A stretch of 64,000 bases of DNA from positions 22,242 to 86,241 of the forward strand of contig NZ_JAQLEM010000007.1 in NCBI RefSeq assembly GCF_028209885.1. Reading direction: 5' to 3'. Of the stretch, positions 25,245 through 33,289 are shown one piece after another (positions within the stretch are counted from its first letter, which is position 1; every line of letters begins with the position of its first letter). The position numbers and the translations under genes are program-made. This DNA comes from Collinsella aerofaciens. Lineage in GTDB: Bacteria; Actinomycetota; Coriobacteriia; Coriobacteriales; Coriobacteriaceae. The notes under the pieces were generated by a model. It ran no database searches. It was not told the origin of the DNA and saw only the letters and a list, made by a program, of their open reading frames with translations.

Positions 25245-25380
25245 GATATTTAGTCGTAAGATACGACTAAATATCGAAATTAAAGTCATTTTAGTCCAAT
25301 CTAACGACTAGAAATAAAGATGTTGGACTGTTTATAGGACTAAATACTGTGGAAGGCACGGCTTTAGTCCAATCGCTGTT
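25245..25380. promoter_or_regulatory. TTAGTC(C/G) box array upstream of the AlbA_2 gene
   Basis: A perfect 14-bp inverted repeat with a three-base loop (25245-25258 / 25262-25275, arms GATATTTAGTCGTA) lies about 25 bases before the TTG start. Further TTAGTCC or GGACTAA boxes occur at 25291-25297, 25337-25343 and 25374-25380, plus a partial one near 25304. The strip is much richer in A and T than its surroundings. It looks like an operator array. Confidence 0.55.
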
Positions 25381-25397
25381 TGACGGCCCGCCATATC

Positions 25398-25455
25398 CAT
25401 AACCCGGAGGTCGTAGGTTCAAATCCTGCCCCCGCGACCAAGAACTTGCAGCTCG
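25398..25455 (+). repeat. Right attachment repeat (attR)
   Basis: 58 bases identical to 15398-15455, exactly 10,000 bases downstream. It carries the tRNA from the anticodon to CCA but no 5' half, so it is not a tRNA gene. Confidence 0.88.
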
Positions 25456-25479
25456 TCGGCCTAGCCGGCGAGCTTTTTT
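25451..25479 (+). terminator. Hairpin and T tract after attR
   Basis: GCTCGTCGGC pairs with GCCGGCGAGC, followed by TTTTTT. It is likely the original tRNA terminator displaced by integration. Confidence 0.75.
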
Positions 25480-25528
25480 GTTATTTCGGGACCGTGTTTT
25501 CGGTCCAATTCTCGGCCTCTCAAACAAA

Positions 25529-25585
25529 ATCTCGATCTGTAACATCTAGACCCGATTTGGGCGGCTAGGTGTTACAGATCGAGAT
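25529..25585. repeat. ATCTCGATCTGTAACA palindrome, copy 1 of 3
   Basis: Arms ATCTCGATCTGTAACA (25529-25544) and its exact complement at 25570-25585, with a GC-rich loop. Three related palindromes follow one another at about 80-base spacing before the flavoprotein gene. Confidence 0.8.
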
Positions 25586-25610
25586 ATACCGGTGGGTTGG
25601 GTCGTGTTTG

Positions 25611-25665
25611 TCTAAATCTGTAACACGAGGGACGGATTTTGCCGAGTTGTTGTTATAGATTGAGA
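25611..25665. repeat. TCTCGATCTGTAACA palindrome, copy 2 of 3 (diverged)
   Basis: TCTAAATCTGTAACA (25611-25625) and TGTTATAGATTGAGA (25651-25665) pair with a few mismatches. The loop contains GATTTTGCCG, as in copy 3. Confidence 0.7.
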
Positions 25666-25686
25666 TTTTCTAGCAGGCGGGTTTGG

Positions 25687-25749
25687 TTTGTCTCGATCTG
25701 TAACAGTAAGACCCAGTTTTGCCGCGTAACTGTTACAGATTGAGACAAA
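25687..25749. repeat. TCTCGATCTGTAACA palindrome, copy 3 of 3
   Basis: Arms 25687-25706 and 25730-25749 are complementary at 19 of 20 positions. The loop contains GTTTTGCCGCG. Confidence 0.8.
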
Positions 25750-25887
25750 CCGACGGGCCGCCCATCCCCATCCACCTGCCGCTACCTGCTGTCCGCCGAT
25801 TTCCGTTGCGCTGCTGTATTCCCATGCCATATCCTCTAGACAACTACGCGGCATCATCGCCGCCGCGCCTACAAGAGAGGAATGTCC

Positions 25888-27918
25888 ATGACCGCACCTG
25901 CACCCAAGCTGCTCCAGCCCATTACGGTTGGCCCCCTTGAGCTCAAAAACCGCATTATGTTCCCGCCGCTGACCACCGGCTACGAGGAGCGCGACGGTTC
26001 CATTGGCGAGCGCAGCCTGGCTTTTTACGAGCGTCTGGCTCGTGGCGGCGTGAGCTACATCGTCATCGGCGACGTCGCTCCCGTCATGACCGCAAGCCCC
26101 ACGCCCAAGCTGGCGACCGACGCTCAGATCCCCACGTTTAAGGCCCTGGCCGACGCCGTCCACAAACACGGCGCCAAGGTCGCGCTGCAGCTGTTCCACC
26201 CCGAGTACGACGTGCCCGGTGTCGGCCGCATGGTCATGGGATCCATGGCTGCCGCCAAGGCCGCGCAGGAGGCCAAGGCCGCCGGCGACGAGGAGACCTT
26301 TGCCGCCAAGATGGCCGAGTCCAACGAGATCCGCAACCAGGCCTACGCCAAGCTGCATCACGACATGCAGCACTTTGTGAACGAGGCGAGCGTAGAGCAG
26401 CTCACCCAGATTAAGGAGGCCATCGCTGCCTCGGCCGCTCGCGCACAGCAGGCCGGCATCGACGCCATCGAGGTCCACGGCGACCGCTTGGTGGGTTCGC
26501 TGTGCTCGGCCATCCTCAACCAGCGCACCGACGAGTACGGTGGTTCGTTCGAGAACCGCGTTCGCTACGCGCTGGAGGTCGTCGCCGCCATTAAGGAGGC
26601 CGCGCCGCAGCTGATGGTGGAGTACAAGCTCCCCGTGATCATGGAGAACCCCGACGGCACGCCGCGCGGCAAGGGTGGCCTGCAGCCCGACGAGGCCTGC
26701 GAGTTCGCCAAGCTGCTCGAGGGCGCGGGCATCGATATGATCCAGGTTGCACAGGCCAACCACACCGGCAACATGGGCGACACCATTCCGCCCATGGGTG
26801 CCATGCCCTACAACTGGACGCTGCCCGTGGCCGAGCGCGTCAAGGCCCTGGTCTCCGTGCCGGTGGCAACCGTGGGCCGCGTGGTTTCGGTCGAGGCCGG
26901 CGAGAAGATTCTGGAAGACGGCGCCGCCGACATCATCGCCTATGGCCGCTCGCTCATGTGCGACCCCGACATTGCGCTGAAGGCCGACACGGGTGAGCCC
27001 ATCCGCGAGTGCCTCAACTGCAACAAGGGCTGCGTCGACGCGATTCAAAACCGCAAGTACATCTCGTGCGTGCTCAATGCCGAGAACGGCGACGAGGCGA
27101 CCATCGCCATCAAGCCGGGCGAGGGCGACAAGAAGATCGCCGTGGTGGGCGGCGGCATCGCCGGCCTGGAGGCCGCACGCGTGGCGGCCAAGCGCGGCTA
27201 CGACGTGACCATCTACGAGGCGAGCGATCATCTGGGCGGCCAGATTGTGCTGGCGGCTGCGCCTCCGCGCAAGGACGAGATCATGCGCTCGGTCGAGTAC
27301 TACGAGAAGATTCTGCCTGGCCTGGGCGTGAAGGTTGAGCTCAGCCATGCCGCTACCGCTGAGGACCTCAACGCCGCCGACGCCGCGATTGTGGCTGTGG
27401 GCGCGCACGACGTGGTCATCCCCGTTCCGGGTGCCGACTCGGACAAGGTCGTTTCGAGCTGGGACGTGCTGGCCGGCAAGGTGGAGCTCAACGGCCGCGT
27501 CGCCGTCATTGGCGGTGGCCTGGTGGGCACCGAGACTGCCGAGTATCTGCTGCAGCACGGCTGCGAGGTGGCGATTGTCGAGATGCTCGACAAGATTGCC
27601 GCGGGCGAGTCCGAGACCATTCTGCCGCTGATTATGAGCGACTTTGCAGAGCACAACGTGGAGCAGCATGTTAAGACCCGCCTGACCGCCATTACCGACG
27701 AAGGCGTGGAGGCTGTTCGCACCACCGAGGACGGCGCCGAGGAGCCGGTGAAGATCGCCTGCGATTACGTGGTGATGGCCGTGGGCTCCAAGGCCAACGC
27801 GTTTGACCTGGATGGCGTGACGGTGCCCGTGACCTGCGTGGGCGACTGCTCGGGTGAGCGCACCGCCGACATTGCGAGCGCCATCCGCACGGCGTATCAC
27901 GCGGCCAACGAGCTGTAG
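25888..27918 (+). CDS. Old-yellow-enzyme / FadH-type NADH:flavin oxidoreductase
   Basis: A 676-residue flavoprotein. The N-terminal TIM barrel binds FMN (residues about 5-370: LELKNRIMFPPLTTGYEERD, GRVVSVEAGEKIL, IIAYGRSLMCDPD). A Cys cluster CLNCNKGCVDAIQ plus a later Cys (YISCVLN) holds a 4Fe-4S centre. The C-terminal half is an FAD/NAD(P) disulphide-reductase fold (IAVVGGGIAGLEAARVAAKR, VAVIGGGLVGTETAEYLL, TCVGDCSGERTADIASAI). The layout equals 2,4-dienoyl-CoA reductase and bile-acid BaiCD/BaiH relatives; the substrate is unknown. The usual HGYLxxxFLSP stretch reads HGDRLVGSLCSAILNQRTDE, so the active site differs from FadH. The second ATG (25888) has the best spacing from GAGAGG. Confidence 0.88.
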   Translation: MTAPAPKLLQPITVGPLELKNRIMFPPLTTGYEERDGSIGERSLAFYERLARGGVSYIVIGDVAPVMTASPTPKLATDAQIPTFKALADAVHKHGAKVALQLFHPEYDVPGVGRMVMGSMAAAKAAQEAKAAGDEETFAAKMAESNEIRNQAYAKLHHDMQHFVNEASVEQLTQIKEAIAASAARAQQAGIDAIEVHGDRLVGSLCSAILNQRTDEYGGSFENRVRYALEVVAAIKEAAPQLMVEYKLPVIMENPDGTPRGKGGLQPDEACEFAKLLEGAGIDMIQVAQANHTGNMGDTIPPMGAMPYNWTLPVAERVKALVSVPVATVGRVVSVEAGEKILEDGAADIIAYGRSLMCDPDIALKADTGEPIRECLNCNKGCVDAIQNRKYISCVLNAENGDEATIAIKPGEGDKKIAVVGGGIAGLEAARVAAKRGYDVTIYEASDHLGGQIVLAAAPPRKDEIMRSVEYYEKILPGLGVKVELSHAATAEDLNAADAAIVAVGAHDVVIPVPGADSDKVVSSWDVLAGKVELNGRVAVIGGGLVGTETAEYLLQHGCEVAIVEMLDKIAAGESETILPLIMSDFAEHNVEQHVKTRLTAITDEGVEAVRTTEDGAEEPVKIACDYVVMAVGSKANAFDLDGVTVPVTCVGDCSGERTADIASAIRTAYHAANEL

Positions 27919-27993
27919 TTGAACATCGCGGCTAGGCGGGGCGGTAGCACGGATCCGTCTCGCCCGGCTGTGTCCCGTCGGGTGTCAACCGGT

Positions 27994-28030
27994 GCGGGGC
28001 CTGCAAGCGCAGCAGGTCCCGCCCTTTTTG
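27994..28030 (+). terminator. Terminator of the flavoprotein gene
   Basis: GCGGGGCCTGC pairs with GCAGGTCCCGC (one G-U), followed by CCTTTTTG. Confidence 0.8.
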
Positions 28031-28358
28031 TTTTGCTCCGATGAATGGCAATGCGCGGTAATCATGAGGAGTGAGGACGTCTACTGCCTTGCAGATCACT
28101 CAAAAATATTGGGGGAGGGGTTAATAACTATATCCTCTATACCAAAGGACATAAAGAGATGCCAATTTTGTTGACAAGCGAATGACGATTAGCTGCGAGT
28201 CAGCTACCAGCGTAAATAATCGATAAAGAAATGTCGTAATTTGGTGCCAAATGCCCAGATAACGCCGCGTCTATTTTAATTAACTGCTTTGAGCAAACGG
28301 TAAAATGCTACTATCTAACTTGCACGTAAGAAAGCAGATTAACGGTTAAGGCTAAGAA
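28031..28358. other. A/T-rich intergenic region before the HTH gene
   Basis: Noticeably richer in A and T than its surroundings, with no believable gene. TACTAT at 28309-28314 may be a -10 for the HTH gene. No repeat of the window's families was found in it. Confidence 0.4.
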
Positions 28359-28763
28359 GTGGCAGGTATGTCGGAAGCAACTAGGACTCGCACGCATGCG
28401 CCCGAGGTTAGGCAGCGCGCCGTCGAGATCCTTCAAGAGGGGGTCGGTCATCGCGCTCTCGCCGCGGAGCTTGGCATTCCCCAGGCCACGGCTCGTCAGT
28501 GGGCCCGCGCGTATGCCGTGGGCGGTGCCGACGCCGTTCTCAATGCCGGTTCGCATCATCATACCTATTCGTACGACGTAAAGCTCGCTGTGGTTAAGGA
28601 CCGTCTGGAAAACGGCTTGACGGTTCGCGAGGCCATGATCAAGCACAAGATTCCCAGCGAGTCTTCGGTCAAGGCTTGGTGCCGTCAGTACCGCGAGAGC
28701 GGTGAGTCCGCACTGGTCGATAAGCCGCGCGGCCGCAAGCCGCGCGTTAAAAAGGCGGAATAG
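28359..28763 (+). CDS. Double helix-turn-helix protein (transposase OrfA-like)
   Basis: 134 residues with two HTH units: APEVRQRAVEILQEGVGHRA... ELGIPQATARQWARAY (about 14-52) and YDVKLAVVKDRLENGLTVRE... IPSESSVKAWCRQYR (about 70-112). It ends in a basic KPRGRKPRVKKAE tail. The pattern matches the first ORF of IS3-type elements and related stand-alone helix-turn-helix proteins. No OrfB or inverted repeats are nearby, so it is probably domesticated or stand-alone. The start is uncertain between GTG 28359 (AAGG seven bases upstream) and ATG 28368. It lies upstream of the hydrogenase operon in the same direction, with a terminator between them. Confidence 0.65.
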   Translation: MAGMSEATRTRTHAPEVRQRAVEILQEGVGHRALAAELGIPQATARQWARAYAVGGADAVLNAGSHHHTYSYDVKLAVVKDRLENGLTVREAMIKHKIPSESSVKAWCRQYRESGESALVDKPRGRKPRVKKAE

Positions 28764-28773
28764 CAAACGGGAT

Positions 28774-28799
28774 GGTGCGCTCATAGGGGCGCATTTTTC
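28774..28799 (+). terminator. Terminator after the HTH gene
   Basis: TGCGC and GCGCA form a short stem followed by TTTTTCTT. The 250 bases up to the hydrogenase operon then hold no gene; an inverted CAATTG pair (28996-29001 and 29017-29022) lies 28 bases before the operon start. Confidence 0.6.
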
Positions 28800-29049
28800 T
28801 TGCCGCGCCAACTTTTTGGACCGGCGCGAGCCTGTCGGGACATCCTCCAAAGTGGCCAATAAACCGCGCGCAGTGGCCCGCGCGCCTGTCGCTGCGATAG
28901 GGGGAGCGTCGCCTCTCTGCTCCAAAGCGGACGCGCCCTTGCCCTGTACGCCTAAAACTCCCCAGTTGACCGAAAACCTGCCGCCGCTACTCCTCAATTG
29001 AGCTATAACGTTAAACAATTGCAGCGTTTTTGCATGGGGGAGTGATGGT

Positions 29050-31932
29050 ATGACGCTACTGTATTTCCTTACCCTGTTTCCGCTGGTACCGGCGCTGGGC
29101 ATGCTGCTCGCGCGCGGTGACCGCGCTCGCGATGCGGTGGGGCTTGTAGGTTCCGGCATTATTATGGCGGTGACAGTTGTAGTCGCCGTCATGTTTTTTG
29201 GCACGGGTCCGCAGAGCTTTGAGGTTGCCCCCGGCACCTCGCATGTGCTCTCGATCATCAGCTCTGTCATCGATGTCATTCTGTGCGCCGTCATCCTGTA
29301 CAACGCGTTCAAATATAGGAACGCGCTCACCACGGTGCTTGGCATAGTCCAGCTGGTGGGCTCGCTTGCCTTTGCTGCCATGACGCTGCCTGCGGCCGAA
29401 GCTGTCACGGCGACGCCGCTCTACCTGGACTACATGAGCGTGATCATGGTCCTCGCCGTCGGCATCGTCGGCAGCCTCATCTGCGTGTATGCCCTGGGTT
29501 ATATGAAGGACTTCCAAGCGCACGACGAGCACGAGGCCGCGCTGCGCGGGCAGACCGCGCCCGACCGACGCCCGCAGTTCCTGGCGCTTATGTTCCTGTT
29601 CCTCTCGGCCATGTTCGTCATCGTGACGAGCGATAACCTTGAGTGGCTGTTCTGCGGCTGGGAAATCACCACCGTGTGCTCGTTCCTTATGATTGGCTAC
29701 ACGCGCACGCCCGAGGCCATCAAGAACGCCTTCACCCAGATCATCCTCAACATGCTGGGCGGCATCGCGTTTTTGGCCGGACTCATGTTCCTGCACGTTA
29801 ACGGCATGCCGCTGACCATCTCGGGCATGATCGAGCTTTCCGGCGCCGGAACCGCGCAATCCGCGCTGCTGGTGATGCCGGTCATCCTGTTGTCGCTCGC
29901 CGCGTTCACCAAGGCCGCACAGATGCCGTTCCACACGTGGCTGTTGGGCGCCATGGTTGCCCCCACGCCCACGAGCGCCCTGCTGCACTCGTCAACTATG
30001 GTCAAAGCCGGCGTGTTCCTGATGGTCAAGCTGAGCCCGCTCTATGCCATCTATCCCGTGACTGGCTTTATGGTCACGAGTGTGGGTGCCATCACGTTTT
30101 TGCTCGCTGCCCTCATGGCCATCTCGCAGAGCAACGCCAAACGCGTGCTCGCGTACTCCACCATTTCCAACTTGGGCCTCATCAGTGCCTGCCTGGGTGT
30201 CGGCGCGCCCGAGGCCGTATGGGCGGCCATCTTCCTGATCCTGTTCCACACGGTGGCCAAGTCGCTGCTGTTCCTGTGCGTGGGCACGGCCGAGCATCAT
30301 ATCGGCAGCCGCAATATCGAGGACATGGACGGTATGTTCAGCCGCATGCCGCACCTGACGCGTCTGATGATGCTGGGCATCATGGGCATGTTTGTCGCGC
30401 CGTTTGGCATGCTCGTGTCCAAGTGGGGCGCCCTGGTGGCGTTTGCGCAGACCGGCAATGTGCTCATGATCATGGTGCTGGCCTTTGGCTCGGCCGCGAC
30501 GTTCTTCTTCTGGGGCAAGTGGCTTGCCAAGCTTTCGGGCGTCGACCCCACGGCTCAAAACGTTGAGGTCAATGTTCATAAGACCGAATGGATGGCCCTC
30601 AACACCATCGCCGCGCTGCTGATTCTGTGCTGCGTGGCCTTCCCGCTCATCTCGAGCGGTCTGGTGTCGCCTTACCTCGCCATGGTGTTTGGCCGCGTGC
30701 CGTACGTTATCGGCAAGGACGCCATGTATCTGATGGTGGTTATCGTGGCGTTTATCGCCGTGGTGCTGCTGACGTCATTCCGCGTGAGCAATAAGCCGCA
30801 CGTCAACGTGTACCTTTCGGGTGTGGGGACCGATAAATATCGCCATTTCCGCGGCTCGATGGGGCACGAGGTGAAGGCCGAAAAGCGCAATTGGTACTCG
30901 GAGGACGCCCTTGGCGAGAAGCGTATTGGCCCCGCGGGCAGCGTCGTGTGCTGTAGCATTATCTTGTTTGCGCTGCTGTGTTGCGCGTGGATTGGGCCCG
31001 AGCGGCTTGCCATGAGCGCGCCCTCGGTGCTGCGCGGCAAGTATTTCGAAGGTTCGGGTGTCGTGGGCATCTTTATTGGTACCTTGGTGTTTGCCCTGCT
31101 GGCGCCTTTGGTTGGTGGCCTGATCGACGGCGTTGACCGCAAACTTTCGGCCCGTATGCAGGGCCGCGTGGGCCCGCGCCTGCTCCAGCCTTTCTACGAC
31201 GTTGCCAAGCTGCTGCGCAAAGCCCCTGCCAGCGTAAACACCATGGACGATACCTATATGGCGTGCGCGCTCATCTTTACCGTCGTGGGCGGCGGCATCT
31301 TTGTGTCGGGCTCTAACACGCTACTGTGCGCCTTTATGGTGACGCTCGCCGCGATCTTTGTGGTGCTGGCGTCCGCCTCGACGCAAAGCCCGTTTGCCCA
31401 GGTTGGCGCCGATCGTGAGCTGCTGCAGGTCATGAGTTACGAGCCCGCCGTTCTGCTGATGAGCGTGGGTCTGTATCTTGCCACCGACAGCTTTGATTCC
31501 ATCGCTGTGACGGGGCAGTCGGCCCCCATCATCGTGTACAGTGCGCCCATTTTCCTGGCGCTGCTCGCGGTGCTTACCATCAAGCTGCGCAAGTCGCCGT
31601 TTGACCTTTCGTACTCGCATCATGCGCATCAGGAGATCGTCCAGGGCGTCGCCACCGAGATGAGCGGCGGCACGCTGGCCAAGATGACCCTTATGCACTG
31701 GTGCGAGACCGTGCTGTTTTTGATGTGGGTGGGCATGTTCTTTGTCTGGGACAACCCCGTGAGCTGGGTTGTAGCCCTGGTCGTGATGGCCGCGACGTAT
31801 TTTGTCGAGGTCCTGATCGACAACACCTTTGCACGCAGCACCTGGCGCAGCTGCTTTAGGCTCGGATGGGGCGTGGCGCTGGTGTTTGGCCTGCTCAACC
31901 TTATGCCCATCCTCGTCGACGTGTTTATTTAG
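29050..31932 (+). CDS. Ech-type hydrogenase: fused EchA (antiporter-like) and EchB (NuoH-like) subunits
   Basis: A 960-residue membrane protein. About 1-650 is a NuoL/HyfB-like ion-pumping subunit with some 14-16 helices (DNLEWLFCGWEITTVCSFLM, FTKAAQMPFHTWLLGAMVAP with the conserved Lys, PTPTSALLHSSTMVKAGVFL, AYSTISNLGLI). About 660-960 is a NuoH/HyfC-like subunit (RMQGRVGPRLLQPFYDVAKL, VGADRELLQVMSYEPAVLLM, RKSPFDLSYSHHAHQE). The frame is continuous with no stop or restart between the parts; in known Ech and Hyf operons these are separate genes. The ATG at 29050 follows GGGGGAG. It is the first gene of the operon and would form the ion channel coupled to H2 evolution. Confidence 0.9.
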   Translation: MTLLYFLTLFPLVPALGMLLARGDRARDAVGLVGSGIIMAVTVVVAVMFFGTGPQSFEVAPGTSHVLSIISSVIDVILCAVILYNAFKYRNALTTVLGIVQLVGSLAFAAMTLPAAEAVTATPLYLDYMSVIMVLAVGIVGSLICVYALGYMKDFQAHDEHEAALRGQTAPDRRPQFLALMFLFLSAMFVIVTSDNLEWLFCGWEITTVCSFLMIGYTRTPEAIKNAFTQIILNMLGGIAFLAGLMFLHVNGMPLTISGMIELSGAGTAQSALLVMPVILLSLAAFTKAAQMPFHTWLLGAMVAPTPTSALLHSSTMVKAGVFLMVKLSPLYAIYPVTGFMVTSVGAITFLLAALMAISQSNAKRVLAYSTISNLGLISACLGVGAPEAVWAAIFLILFHTVAKSLLFLCVGTAEHHIGSRNIEDMDGMFSRMPHLTRLMMLGIMGMFVAPFGMLVSKWGALVAFAQTGNVLMIMVLAFGSAATFFFWGKWLAKLSGVDPTAQNVEVNVHKTEWMALNTIAALLILCCVAFPLISSGLVSPYLAMVFGRVPYVIGKDAMYLMVVIVAFIAVVLLTSFRVSNKPHVNVYLSGVGTDKYRHFRGSMGHEVKAEKRNWYSEDALGEKRIGPAGSVVCCSIILFALLCCAWIGPERLAMSAPSVLRGKYFEGSGVVGIFIGTLVFALLAPLVGGLIDGVDRKLSARMQGRVGPRLLQPFYDVAKLLRKAPASVNTMDDTYMACALIFTVVGGGIFVSGSNTLLCAFMVTLAAIFVVLASASTQSPFAQVGADRELLQVMSYEPAVLLMSVGLYLATDSFDSIAVTGQSAPIIVYSAPIFLALLAVLTIKLRKSPFDLSYSHHAHQEIVQGVATEMSGGTLAKMTLMHWCETVLFLMWVGMFFVWDNPVSWVVALVVMAATYFVEVLIDNTFARSTWRSCFRLGWGVALVFGLLNLMPILVDVFI

Positions 31933-31944
31933 GAGGCGGCATCC

Positions 31945-32565
31945 ATGGATCATAAAATGTCGCGCTCGCCGTGGGTCATTCATTACGACGGCTCGAGCTG
32001 CAACGGATGCGATATCGAGGTGCTGGCCTCGCTCACGCCGCTGTTCGATGCGGAGCGCTTTGGCGTGGTCAACACCGGCAACCCCAAGCATGCGGATATC
32101 TTTTTGGTGACGGGGTCGGTCAATGCCCAGAACCTGCCCGTCGTGCGCCAGATCTACAGCCAGATGCTCGAGCCCAAGTGCGTGGTGGCGTGCGGCATTT
32201 GCGCGTGTTCGGGCGGCGTATTCCGCGATGCCTATAACGTGATCGGCGGCGTGGACCGCGCGATTCCCGTGGACGTGTATGCGCCCGGGTGCGCCATTCG
32301 TCCCGAGACCGTGATCGATGCCATCGTGGAGGCGTGCGGCATCCTTGATCAGAAGGAGGCCGTGATGCGCGCCGGCGGTGACCCGCTTACCGTGGGCGGC
32401 GCTGCTACCTGGGATGGCGGCGTCGAGTTGGGCGAGGACGGGTTCGTGGCTGCAGCTGGGGCCGGGGCTGACGGTGCCGGTGACGCGCCTGCCGAGAAAC
32501 CCGCAGCGCCTGCCGCTGGTGACGCACCTGCTGAGACACCCGTCGCTGCAAAGGAGGCCGAGTAA
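31945..32565 (+). CDS. Ech-type hydrogenase small subunit (EchC, NuoB-like)
   Basis: 206 residues. Residues about 8-145 carry the Fe-S cluster ligands of the NuoB/EchC family: SSCNGCDIEVLA, VACGICACSGGVF and PVDVYAPGCAIRPETVIDAI. This passes electrons from the ferredoxin subunit to the NiFe site. The last 40 or so residues are an Ala/Pro/Glu-rich tail (AEKPAAPAAGDAPAETP) beyond the normal end of the family. The ATG at 31945 follows AGGAGG. Its stop overlaps the next start by one base (TAATG), so the operon is translationally coupled. Confidence 0.93.
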   Translation: MDHKMSRSPWVIHYDGSSCNGCDIEVLASLTPLFDAERFGVVNTGNPKHADIFLVTGSVNAQNLPVVRQIYSQMLEPKCVVACGICACSGGVFRDAYNVIGGVDRAIPVDVYAPGCAIRPETVIDAIVEACGILDQKEAVMRAGGDPLTVGGAATWDGGVELGEDGFVAAAGAGADGAGDAPAEKPAAPAAGDAPAETPVAAKEAE

Positions 32566-33284
32566 TGCAAAAGGCTATCTATACCACCGTCGGGCTCGAC
32601 GAGCTCCTGCCGCATGTGCAGGCGCTCAAGGGCGTCGGCGCGCGCTTTGTGCAAATGCACGCCGAGCGCTGTGTGGACGACGGATCGTATCGCCTGGTCT
32701 ATACGTTTATCAACGTTCGTGCTGCTCAGGAGCATATTGCGCAGGACGGCAGCTATGCGATCGAGAACCTGGTGGTTGAGGGAATTGATCAGTACCAGGA
32801 GATTCCGTCCATCAGCTCGTACTATCCGGCGGTATTTCCGTTTGAAAACGAGGCCCACGACCTATTTGGTCTTGCCATCACCGACATGCAGGTTGACTTT
32901 AACGGCTTTTTCTACCAGGTCTCGACCGTCGAGCCCATGAGTGTAATCACGCCCGAGGTGAAGGCCGCACGCGAGAAGGCCATGAAGGTCCGTGCCGCCG
33001 TCGAGGCCAAGGCGCGCAAAGCCGCGGCCGAGAAGGCCGTCGCTGCCGCGGCCGCTGCGGGGGAGGGCGCCGCGGGCGCCGGCGATGCTGCGAGCGCTGC
33101 TGCCGCCCAGCCCGCTGCGGCTGCCGGCTCCGATGCTCAGCACGATGAAGCTGCTGCGAAGGCCGCGCTCAAGGCTGCCGAGATGGAGGCAAAGCTCGCC
33201 GCCATGGATCCCGAGAAAGCGGCCAAGGTCCGCGCGGCGCTTGCCGCCAAGGCCGCCCGCGACAAGCAGAAAAAGGAGGCGTAA
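32565..33284 (+). CDS. Ech-type hydrogenase subunit EchD (NuoC-like) with a long Ala-rich tail
   Basis: 239 residues. About 1-125 is a small NuoC/30-kDa-type domain ending in SISSYYPAVFPFENEAHDLF and GLAITDMQVDF, the signature where this subunit meets the large subunit. About 130-239 is a low-complexity Ala/Lys/Glu tail (AREKAMKVRAAVEAKARKAA and on), likely helical; EchD proteins usually end soon after the core. AAGGAGG precedes the ATG and overlaps the end of echC. The tail may brace the complex or be neutral. Confidence 0.88.
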   Translation: MQKAIYTTVGLDELLPHVQALKGVGARFVQMHAERCVDDGSYRLVYTFINVRAAQEHIAQDGSYAIENLVVEGIDQYQEIPSISSYYPAVFPFENEAHDLFGLAITDMQVDFNGFFYQVSTVEPMSVITPEVKAAREKAMKVRAAVEAKARKAAAEKAVAAAAAAGEGAAGAGDAASAAAAQPAAAAGSDAQHDEAAAKAALKAAEMEAKLAAMDPEKAAKVRAALAAKAARDKQKKEA

Positions 33285-33289
33285 GGTCC

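Larger units (their letters stand above)
15398..25455. mobile_element. Composite integrated region at the initiator tRNA (two elements in tandem)
   Basis: Bounded by the perfect 58-bp repeats at 15398 and 25398, exactly 10,000 bases apart, and split by an imperfect copy at 20821. The left element carries the sugar PTS operon with its regulator and an eroded integrase next to the middle repeat. The right element carries IS relics, an HTH gene, a small membrane protein and an AlbA_2 ATPase. No intact integrase or conjugation gene is present, so it is probably fixed. Confidence 0.75.

Noticed and set aside
25398..25440. Second tRNA-Met gene
   Set aside because: Only the anticodon-to-CCA part is present; the 5' half is unrelated sequence. 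It is an attachment-site copy. The same applies to 20821-20863.
25529..25749. CRISPR array
   Set aside because: Three imperfect palindromes at about 80-base spacing, not short identical repeats with unique spacers, and no cas genes.
25612..27900. 762-codon open frame antisense to the flavoprotein gene
   Set aside because: Low-complexity His/Gly/Val/Leu-rich product, as expected opposite a GC-rich gene; no ribosome site or domain. The plus strand encodes a full enzyme.
27992..28174. 60-codon ORF after the flavoprotein gene
   Set aside because: It starts inside the terminator hairpin, has no ribosome site and shows no domain.
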